DNA from: an uncultured bacterium
GTDB lineage: Bacteria; Patescibacteriota; Minisyncoccia; CAIUEV01
Assembly: GCA_903898335.1 (NCBI GenBank)
Contig: CAIUEV010000008.1
Coordinates: forward strand, 1-7,214
Reading direction: 5' to 3'
DNA: 7,214 nucleotides
The notes below the pieces were generated by a model. It had not been told where the DNA came from. It saw nothing but the letters and a program-made list of their open reading frames with translations, and did not search any database. Positions 1 to 3,471 of the stretch are shown here, in pieces. A program made the translations under genes and the position numbers. The first letter of the stretch is position 1. Each line of letters opens with the position of its first letter.

Positions 1-390
1 GCATCTTTTAAAAACTGTATTTTGATAAGCACAAGTGATGCCTGTCCACTTACCGGTTATCTTGACTTTCCCCTCCAGAACTACATCTCGGGGAAAGGCG
101 TCAGAATTAATCCCAGCATAAAAATAAGGAAATTTTTCATCTTTGAGGGTTTTCTCAATCCCATAATCTTGCCCGCTCACAAATGTAGCCATAATTTCTC
201 CCTCCCAGGAAACATCAATCGGCGTGTCGAAAGTCGTTTCTTCCTTGTTGTTACTTGTCAGTCCTGCCGTCTTTGATTTATTTTTACTGCTCGAATAGAC
301 AACGAAAACCACGCTTCCAACAAGTGCAATCGCTAGAATCAGATTAATAACATTAAATTTTTCCCCGCCAAGGCGCTTTGGATTTTTCAT
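1..390 (-). CDS. Membrane-anchored hypothetical protein, truncated by the left window edge
   Basis: An open frame of 130 codons runs from an ATG at 390 to the first base of the window without a stop, so the C-terminus is missing. Residues 1-12 are basic (starting MKNPKRLGGEK). Residues 13-33 form one hydrophobic helix (VINLILAIALVGSVVFVVY), read as a signal anchor or uncleaved signal peptide. A Ser/Lys/Asn/Thr-rich linker of about 25 residues follows. From about residue 60 there is a beta-rich extracytoplasmic domain with a WEGEI stretch and the motif VKITGKWTGITCAY, then Cys130. The beta strands with a GKW.GITC motif recall small OB-fold-like periplasmic domains, but I cannot assign a family. 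There is no clear Shine-Dalgarno. The ATG is chosen because the basic-hydrophobic start follows it at once. A 55-bp repeat lies 29 bases upstream, and the first nine codons recur as a remnant at 2533-2559. Confidence 0.8.
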   Translation of the reverse strand, partial: MKNPKRLGGEKFNVINLILAIALVGSVVFVVYSSSKNKSKTAGLTSNNKEETTFDTPIDVSWEGEIMATFVSGQDYGIEKTLKDEKFPYFYAGINSDAFPRDVVLEGKVKITGKWTGITCAYQNTVFKRC

Positions 391-419
391 TTGGGGTATT
401 TATCCAACTGGCTTCTTAA

Positions 420-474
420 GTGAGATTTCGTAGTGGTTTTTCTTATTATTGTAATGTTTTATTCTTTCTGGCAA
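420..474 (-). repeat. 55-bp dispersed direct repeat, copy 1
   Basis: This segment matches 3223-3277 at 53 of 55 positions, in the same orientation. The differences are T434/C3237 and A454/G3257. On the minus strand both copies stay open in one frame and read LPERIKHYNNKKN, then H or R, then YEISLK. In this copy the frame ends with a stop shortly before the start of the left-edge gene. Beyond the 55 bp the two copies still align codon by codon for four codons (LKKP versus LKNP), with mostly third-position changes. It could be the tail of a lost gene, a very short ORF from TTG, or a conserved upstream control region. Its identity is unknown. Confidence 0.85.
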
Positions 475-478
475 TTTA

Positions 479-757
479 TTAACGGTGAGATCCAATCTTT
501 AACACTAATCTTATAACTTTACTGAAACAAGTTATTTTAAAGGTATCGAATTCGACACGGTTAAAATTAGGATTGTGTATTGTTTCCCAAATACCCAAGA
601 AATCAACCGTATATCTTGTTTTCATCCAGTTTTGTACTACAAAACGAGGATCCTCCGAATTCTTATATTTCGCAATGTCAGTTAAAGAAATAAAATCCTT
701 CTCTTTTTGAGAAAAAAAATTTATCTTTACATTTTGAACCATAAGTTCTCTTTTCAT
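479..757 (-). pseudogene. KilA-N domain protein remnant (N-terminal half)
   Basis: The 92-codon frame starts at ATG 757. It begins like the longer KilA-N proteins common in bacterial genomes and prophages: a basic MKRELMVQNVKINFF start, then ISLTDIAKYKNSEDPRFVVQ, NWMKTRYTVDFLGIWE and NPNFNRVEFDTF. These are the first conserved blocks of the KilA-N DNA-binding domain (about residues 20-72). After VEFDTFK the sequence stops matching. The expected blocks (N.AG.N.F.L.P..WI and the later A.WISPEF) are absent from this frame, and an unrelated 19-residue tail runs to the stop. Another frame just downstream reads KDWISPLIN, which could be the displaced WISP block after a deletion and frameshift, but four residues is thin evidence. 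KilA-N proteins bind DNA and are found in phages and large DNA viruses. With half its domain missing this gene is probably dead. A second, overlapping remnant lies at 1837-2029. Confidence 0.85.
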
Positions 758-843
758 GATTTAAGAATTAATTTTTATAAAGATAAAAACAGCCCACACC
801 CTCACCCTATTCCCATAAATCAATTCCATCAAAAAAGAATCTT

Positions 844-855
844 GTTTCCGGAAAC
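844..855. repeat. 12-bp perfect palindrome GTTTCCGGAAAC
   Basis: The palindrome is perfect over 12 bases and does not extend further. It lies about 90 bases upstream of the KilA-N remnant start. A regulator site is possible, but no second copy is seen in the window. Confidence 0.35.
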
Positions 856-925
856 GCTAAAAATACCGATTAAGAGAGGATAATTCGGTTAAGAATATTT
901 TTTCTATATTTAATTTAAGAATTCC

Positions 926-975
926 AATCAGGGTCTTGTTTTGGTTGGCAACTGTTAAGGATTTCTTAGTAGTTA
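926..975 (+). repeat. Dispersed element, copy 1 (18-mer plus palindromic segment)
   Basis: Bases 926-943 are AATCAGGGTCTTGTTTTG, identical to 2071-2088. About six bases later comes CAACTGTTAAG GATTT CTTAGTAGTTA (949-975), an imperfect palindrome. It aligns with the segment after the other 18-mer (AACTGT..AAGATTCTT). It also aligns, at 22 of 25 bases, with the reverse complement of the perfect palindrome at 2557-2583. The function is unknown; it could be part of a small mobile repeat or a shared promoter-proximal sequence. Confidence 0.6.
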
Positions 976-1052
976 AATTTAATGCTAAGACAAATTGGAG
1001 AAAACAAAAAAACTTGATTTAACTAGCTATAAAGAAAAATTTTTTATCATAG

Positions 1053-1058
1053 TACAAT
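1053..1058 (+). promoter_or_regulatory. Possible -10 box (TACAAT) for the SLOG gene
   Basis: TACAAT lies 34 bases before the ATG at 1093 in a very AT-rich stretch. No good -35 hexamer is seen at the usual distance, so the assignment is weak. Confidence 0.25.
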
Positions 1059-1092
1059 GTAGCTGGTTTAATTAATTTAAAATTATAAAAAA

Positions 1093-1629
1093 ATGAGAAA
1101 ACTTCAGATCGGCGTGATGGGATCGGCAGCCGATGTAAAATATTCGAAAAAAATTGAAAAAATCGCTGAAAAAATCGGTGAGCTTCTCGCCCAAAAGGGA
1201 AATATTGTTGTTTATGGGGCTGAAAAAGATTACGATTCATTATCCACAGCCGCCGCTCGTGGCGCAAAAAAGGCGGGCGGAATAACAGTTGGTGTAACCT
1301 ATGGAAAAGGTAAAGATGTCTGGGATAAAGATGGAAACACAGATGTCATTATTTGTAGCGGTTTGGAAAGAGGCGGAGGAAGAGAATTTGTCCTAGTGAA
1401 CAGTTGCGACGGCATAATCGCAATTTCCGGCGGATCGGGGACAATGAACGAAATGCTAGTCGCCTACCAATTAAACATTCCTATTGTGGTCGTGAAAGGA
1501 ACTGGAGGCTGGGCCGATGAAATGGCAGGAAAATATTTCGATAGTCGCAAGAGAATGAAAGCAGTTCCAGCCAATACTCCTGAAGAGGCTGTAAAGAAAA
1601 TATTAAAACTTGCGAAAACTAAGAAATAA
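1093..1629 (+). CDS. SLOG/LOG-fold (TIGR00725-like) Rossmann protein
   Basis: This 178-residue protein is complete and has the size and layout of the single-domain TIGR00725/LOG-like families. Residues 4-11 (LQIGVMGS) form the first Rossmann strand and turn. Residues 30-42 (ELLAQKGNIVVYG) are the second strand. Residues 54-68 (AARGAKKAGGITVGV) carry the usual GA..AGG.T.G block. Residues 97-120 hold the family core, REFVLVNSCDGIIAISGGSGTMNE, with R97 and the GGSGTMNE loop in the place of the PGG.GT..E nucleotide-binding motif. VYGAEKDYDSLS (40-51) replaces the more usual GG-rich second loop. SLOG proteins bind nucleotides or nucleotide-like ligands; some relatives (LOG) release free cytokinins from the riboside phosphate, and others sense signals in defence systems. 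Which applies here cannot be read from the sequence. No Shine-Dalgarno is present, only an A/T leader. It is the only plus-strand gene in the window and has no operon partner. Confidence 0.88.
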   Translation: MRKLQIGVMGSAADVKYSKKIEKIAEKIGELLAQKGNIVVYGAEKDYDSLSTAAARGAKKAGGITVGVTYGKGKDVWDKDGNTDVIICSGLERGGGREFVLVNSCDGIIAISGGSGTMNEMLVAYQLNIPIVVVKGTGGWADEMAGKYFDSRKRMKAVPANTPEEAVKKILKLAKTKK

Positions 1630-1655
1630 AATTCACCCATTGCTCTCTTCAATTA

Positions 1656-1700
1656 ATATCGTGCAAGCTATATCATATGAACTCAATTGCACAACGATAT
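1656..1700. repeat. Inverted repeat after the SLOG gene
   Basis: ATATCG-TGCAA (1656-1666) pairs with TTGCA-CAA-CGATAT (1687-1700), giving an 11-bp stem with a 3-base bulge and a 20-base loop. It starts 26 bases after the SLOG stop. No T-run follows, so it is not a standard intrinsic terminator. It may act as a transcript end or protective stem. Confidence 0.4.
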
Positions 1701-1774
1701 AAACGCACAAGAATCTAAATTATAAAAATTAACATTATATTTTTTAGCATCAGACTCTTTAAACACAGTTTGAA

Positions 1775-1795
1775 CTAGTTCCCTTTTGGAACTAG
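1775..1795. repeat. Short hairpin CTAGTTCC/GGAACTAG
   Basis: An 8-bp perfect stem encloses a 5-base loop (CCTTTT region, 1783-1787). It lies about 40 bases past the C-terminal end of the minus-strand KilA-N remnant, where a terminator would sit, but neither strand has a T-run after it. Confidence 0.35.
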
Positions 1796-1836
1796 CTGCC
1801 TCTTTCATTGTTTCAAAAGATAAACTATCTCATTAA

Positions 1837-2029
1837 TTATCCTATTCTCTTAATCGTTTTATTATCAACAAGGGAACACATTTTGATAATTGCAATTTGG
1901 TTTAATTTATCCATCTTTGTGAAGTCAAAACAAAAGCGTTCGCTCCAGCATTTTTCCAAAACTGGTCGAATTCGACCAGTTTAAAATCTAGATTGTTTAT
2001 TTCTCCGCTCCCCTAGGCATTTTTATCGT
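1837..2029 (-). pseudogene. KilA-N domain protein remnant (middle joined to C-terminus)
   Basis: No single open frame covers this remnant; it shows only on translating three minus-strand frames and comparing with the 479-757 copy. From 2029 one frame reads TIKMPRGAE, aligning with TVDFLGIWE of the other copy. After a one-base deletion near 2000 the next frame reads TINNLDFKLVEFDQF, aligning with TIHNPNFNRVEFDTF. It continues into WKNAGANAFVLTSQRWI, the conserved N.AG.N.F.LT..RWI block that the other copy lacks. A stop follows. A third frame takes over near 1908 with KLNQIAIIKM and CSLVDNKTIKRIG, then TAA at 1837-1839. This matches the LN.IAI.QMK.L.....IK ending I recall for full-length KilA-N proteins. 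More than 100 residues between RWI and KLN are therefore deleted. The two remnants overlap around VEFD, so they come from two gene copies, not one split gene. Confidence 0.8.
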
Positions 2030-2070
2030 TTTCCCGACGTCGGCAAAATGGTCATTAATTTTATTTTTTC

Positions 2071-2117
2071 AATCAGGGTCTTGTTTTGATTTTTGACAGA
2101 ACTGTACAAAGATTCTT
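2071..2117 (+). repeat. Dispersed element, copy 2
   Basis: Bases 2071-2088 repeat the 18-mer AATCAGGGTCTTGTTTTG of copy 1 exactly. Both copies are preceded by TTC or TTCC. The following AACTGTACAAAGATTCTT (2100-2117) aligns with AACTGTTAAGGATTTCTT of copy 1 with a small indel and a few substitutions. In this copy the second part overlaps a TTGACA/TTCAAT promoter. It lies about 40 bases from the broken end of the second KilA-N remnant. Confidence 0.6.
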
Positions 2118-2121
2118 CAAT
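2093..2121 (+). promoter_or_regulatory. Plus-strand promoter TTGACA-17-TTCAAT
   Basis: A perfect -35 hexamer TTGACA (2093-2098) is followed after 17 bases by TTCAAT (2116-2121), which matches the -10 consensus at four of six positions. Transcription would start near 2128. The product would end at the strong terminator 2150-2182, giving an RNA of about 55 nt with no protein gene. Confidence 0.5.
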
Positions 2122-2127
2122 AAGAGT

Positions 2128-2182
2128 ACAAATGGGCTTCGGCCTCCGAGACTCTCTCCTAAAAGGAGGGAGTCGTTTTTTT
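2128..2182 (+). ncRNA. Candidate small RNA, about 55 nt
   Basis: The stretch between the plus-strand promoter and the terminator is non-coding on this strand. It contains a GGGC-TTCG-GCCT hairpin (2134-2145) with the very stable cUUCGg tetraloop, followed at once by the terminator stem. A promoter, a tetraloop hairpin and a terminator so close together suggest either a tiny stable RNA or a decayed leader whose gene has been lost. No family is recognised. Confidence 0.35.
2150..2182 (+). terminator. Strong intrinsic terminator
   Basis: GACTCTCTCC (2150-2159) pairs with GGAGGGAGTC (2165-2174) over 10 bp with one U-G wobble. The loop is TAAAA, and G plus seven T (2176-2182) follow. This is a textbook rho-independent terminator for plus-strand transcription. 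The SLOG gene ends more than 500 bases upstream, so a closer start at about 2128 fits better. Confidence 0.85.
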
Positions 2183-2251
2183 AGAAAAAATTTTGATTGG
2201 TATAATGTTTTCAAGAAGAAAATAAGGTTTGAAGAAAAGTTCCTCTAAACT

Positions 2252-2270
2252 AAAAAACCCCTTGCGGGGG
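2252..2270 (-). terminator. Intrinsic terminator of the minus-strand small RNA
   Basis: On the minus strand CCCCC-GCAA-GGGG is followed by six T (2257-2252). The four-pair GC stem closes a GNRA-type GCAA tetraloop. It ends the RNA that starts near 2356. Confidence 0.75.
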
Positions 2271-2356
2271 AAGCTACCTTACGAACTTGTGCTGTCTGGG
2301 CTTTAGCCAACCGATGGATGGGAACACCCAGAACAATCCGTAAAGGATTTATGCTT
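2252..2356 (-). ncRNA. Candidate structured small RNA, about 105 nt
   Basis: A good promoter (2363-2390) and an intrinsic terminator (2252-2270) frame a non-coding minus-strand segment. Complementary segments suggest a compact fold. AATCC/GGATT encloses a 5-base loop near the 5' end. TCTGGG/CCCAGA closes a central domain holding CCA/TGG and GGC/GCC mini-hairpins. AAGTT/AGCTT lies before the terminator. GGG-TGTT-CCC and GGAT/ATCC give competing pairings, so a pseudoknot or switch is possible. It lacks the conserved SRP domain IV sequence and is too short for RNase P, tmRNA or 6S RNA. No gene follows directly downstream, which favours a stand-alone RNA over a riboswitch. The family is unknown. 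Confidence 0.6.
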
Positions 2357-2362
2357 ATTTTT

Positions 2363-2390
2363 ATAGTAAGAGAATTTAATGGTTTGTCAA
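2363..2390 (-). promoter_or_regulatory. Minus-strand promoter TTGACA-16-TACTAT
   Basis: On the minus strand a perfect TTGACA (2390-2385) is followed after 16 bases by TACTAT (2368-2363). An overlapping TATAAA gives a 19-base spacer. The AT-rich spacer and the terminator about 100 bases downstream point to a short independent transcript. Confidence 0.65.
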
Positions 2391-2418
2391 AATTTTAAAT
2401 TTTTTTGCCCTAAAAACG

Positions 2419-2469
2419 AAAAAACCCCCTGCTTTAACGAGACGCCATACGGTATCCCAACGCAGAAGG
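2419..2469 (-). terminator. Structured terminator downstream of the 196-residue membrane protein gene
   Basis: On the minus strand CCTTCTGC (2469-2462) pairs with GCAGGGGG (2432-2425) through six Watson-Crick pairs and two wobbles. Six T (2424-2419) follow. The enclosed 29 bases can form a second hairpin, GGGATACC-GTAT-GGCGTCTC, with one mismatch. This is more elaborate than most terminators. The gene ending at 2594 is 125 bases upstream and is the likely source of the transcript. A second small RNA ending here is possible. Confidence 0.55.
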
Positions 2470-2523
2470 ATCTAGATTACTTCTCTTTGTAAAAAGAATA
2501 TCCCAATCAAGACTCCTTTGTTA

Positions 2524-2559
2524 CCCCCCCCCGCCGCCAAGGCGTTTTGGGTTTTTCAA
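2524..2559 (-). pseudogene. Start-codon fragment of a paralogue of the left-edge gene, ending in a nine-C run
   Basis: Minus-strand bases 2559-2533 match the first nine codons of the left-edge gene (390-364) at 23 of 27 positions. The frame reads LKNPKRLGG from a TTG, then runs into nine G on this strand (2532-2524), giving GGG, before a TAA. The start base and three internal positions differ; the internal ones are all third codon positions and silent. The match stops at the homopolymer and nothing resembling the rest of the protein follows. A decayed duplicate is the simplest reading. Confidence 0.6.
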
Positions 2560-2583
2560 CTGTTAAGAAATCCTTAACAGTTG
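2557..2583. repeat. Perfect palindrome CAACTGTTAAG-5-CTTAACAGTTG
   Basis: Two 11-base arms surround the loop AAATC, and two more A-T pairs extend the stem outward. On the plus strand an AT-rich tail with T-runs follows, and on the minus strand only A-runs. It resembles the imperfect palindrome at 949-975 in the opposite orientation. It sits directly before the LKNPKRLGG remnant and 11 bases after the stop of the membrane protein gene. It could be an RNA end structure or the end of a small mobile repeat. Confidence 0.7.
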
Positions 2584-2593
2584 AATTTTAATT

Positions 2594-3184
2594 TTATTTT
2601 TTCTCAACCCATCTATGTCCCGTATTGAAATGGATATCAACAATTTCCCAAAAAAGTGTTCCGTCGGGTAAATGAAAACTGCGACCATAAGTCGAGGGAA
2701 CTTTAAAATCGAACTTCTTTATTGTCTCAACCAATTTCCCCTCCGTCTTTGAGTAAACCATCATCTTACCTTCCCCCAGAAAATCGGCAAATTCATCTTT
2801 AAATCTACTCGCATGTTCACTGAAATTTCTCATTTGCAAACCTTTGGTGGGTCGATATTTTCGCAAAACTTTAAGCCACCGCGGATCCTCAATATATTTT
2901 TCTAAGTCCTTCAGACAAAAAGTGATAAAAACTTCATTGTTCTCATAAAAAGCGTCCTGCGGAATCTCGGGCGATTTTAATTGAATCGTTTTAATCGATT
3001 TGGAATAAGGATCAGGTTTCCGTTCATTTCTTCTTTTCAGACTTTCCTCCAATTCGTATTTTTTCGAATAAGCCTTCATCTCTTCTTCATACAAATTCTG
3101 CTTCCTTGATCGAAGAAAAACGACAATTGCGAGGGTAAAAAAACCGAGAACAAATCCGATAATAAAGGGCAAGACATTACTCAT
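2594..3184 (-). CDS. Membrane-anchored hypothetical protein, 196 residues
   Basis: I do not recognise this family. Residues 5-24 (LPFIIGFVLGFFTLAIVVFL) form one transmembrane helix right at the N-terminus, followed by RSRK, so the rest should lie in the cytoplasm. Residues 28-58 are highly charged and probably helical or coiled (NLYEEEMKAYSKKYELEESL, then KRRNERK). From about residue 72 there is a compact folded domain with many aromatics: FYENNEVFITFCLKDLEKYI (79-98), DPRWLKVLRKYRP, a helical FSEHASRFKDEFADFLGEG, and a C-terminal YGRSFHLPDGTLFWEIVDIHF segment with a GHRW ending. No catalytic motif is evident. The ATG at 3184 is chosen because the hydrophobic helix begins four residues later. 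A TATAAT box lies 16 bases upstream and the 55-bp repeat 38 bases upstream. The left-edge gene also encodes a single-helix membrane protein and carries the same upstream repeat. Confidence 0.85.
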   Translation of the reverse strand: MSNVLPFIIGFVLGFFTLAIVVFLRSRKQNLYEEEMKAYSKKYELEESLKRRNERKPDPYSKSIKTIQLKSPEIPQDAFYENNEVFITFCLKDLEKYIEDPRWLKVLRKYRPTKGLQMRNFSEHASRFKDEFADFLGEGKMMVYSKTEGKLVETIKKFDFKVPSTYGRSFHLPDGTLFWEIVDIHFNTGHRWVEKK

Positions 3185-3200
3185 GGGTTGTTTTTAAGGA

Positions 3201-3206
3201 ATTATA
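3201..3206 (-). promoter_or_regulatory. Possible -10 box (TATAAT) for the membrane protein gene
   Basis: A perfect TATAAT lies on the minus strand 16 bases before the ATG at 3184. No TTGACA-like -35 is present; that position falls in the edge of the 55-bp repeat. If used, the mRNA leader would be about 10 bases, nearly leaderless, which fits the missing Shine-Dalgarno. Confidence 0.35.
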
Positions 3207-3222
3207 AGTTCCGGATTTTTCA

Positions 3223-3277
3223 GTGAGATTTCGTAGCGGTTTTTCTTATTATTGTAGTGTTTTATTCTTTCTGGCAA
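3223..3277 (-). repeat. 55-bp dispersed direct repeat, copy 2
   Basis: This is the partner of 420-474. Here the minus-strand frame reads LPERIKHYNNKKN, then RYEISLKNPELIIP, and ends at a TAA just upstream of the 196-residue membrane protein gene. Upstream of the repeat the same frame stays open for about 40 further codons (including FKPNKQLFENFEQPKQTRAL) with no ATG. That could be the end of a decayed gene. The YNNKK....LKNPE pattern faintly recalls the C-terminal tail of rve-type transposases (YNN.R.H..L...TP.E), but the likeness is too weak to assign. Confidence 0.85.
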
Positions 3278-3303
3278 ATGGGAGAGGGCTCTGGTCTGCT
3301 TCG

Positions 3304-3326
3304 GTTGTTCGAAATTTTCGAATAAC
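3304..3326. repeat. Imperfect palindrome around TTCGAAATTTTCGAA
   Basis: GTTGTTCGAA (3304-3313) pairs with TTCGAATAAC (3317-3326) with one wobble. It lies in the 287-base gap between the HsdR gene and the membrane protein gene. No T-run follows on either strand, so its role is unclear. Confidence 0.4.
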
Positions 3327-3471
3327 TGTTTATTTGGCTTGAAATAGCTACATTTGAGAACGATTTGTTGATTTAATAAATCTCTTTATATATCTTTTCC
3401 GTATGTATCTGAGCTTATGCGAGTGTTTTATTGGCTCTAATCTAAAAAAGATTGCAAGAATAAAAATACCT

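Larger units (their letters stand above)
758..1092. other. Intergenic region without a supported gene
   Basis: This 335-base stretch holds no credible coding region. It contains a 12-bp palindrome (844-855), a segment resembling the 3' end of the KilA-N gene but in plus orientation (867-885), one copy of a dispersed element (926-975) and a possible promoter for the plus-strand SLOG gene near 1053. A plus-strand frame ending at the TAA at 881-883 has only weak coding character. Confidence 0.6.

Noticed and set aside
22..276. Plus-strand open frame at the left edge
   Set aside because: It lies antisense to the left-edge membrane protein frame, which has a clear signal anchor and reaches the window edge without a stop.
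1959..1982. A 24-bp perfect palindrome centred on GGTCGAATTCGACC
   Set aside because: It lies inside the KilA-N remnant, where the VEFD codons (GTC GAA TTC GAC) already give a palindromic core. The other copy keeps TCGAATTCGA but not the outer arms, so the longer symmetry looks accidental.
2023..2214. Minus-strand open frame of 63 codons
   Set aside because: It runs through the strong plus-strand terminator and into the KilA-N remnant in a non-matching frame, and its translation resembles nothing. A chance frame.
2252..2356. Small SRP (4.5S-like) RNA
   Set aside because: Length and promoter/terminator fit, but the conserved GGAAGGAAGCAGCC-type domain IV sequence is absent.
2425..2469. Integron attC-like site
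   Set aside because: GTTGGGA and GTTAAAG resemble the core GTTRRRY but miss the last base in both cases, and no paired RYYYAAC with correct spacing is found. A T-run makes a terminator the better reading.
3223..3400. C-terminal remnant of an rve-type transposase
   Set aside because: The frame FKPNKQLFENF...HYNNKK....LKNPE only faintly recalls transposase tails. No catalytic DDE segment or terminal repeats are visible, so I do not call it.
3439..3453. Terminator for hsdR (AATCT-AAAAA-AGATT)
   Set aside because: The stem is only five AT-rich pairs and no T-run follows on the minus strand after the stem.
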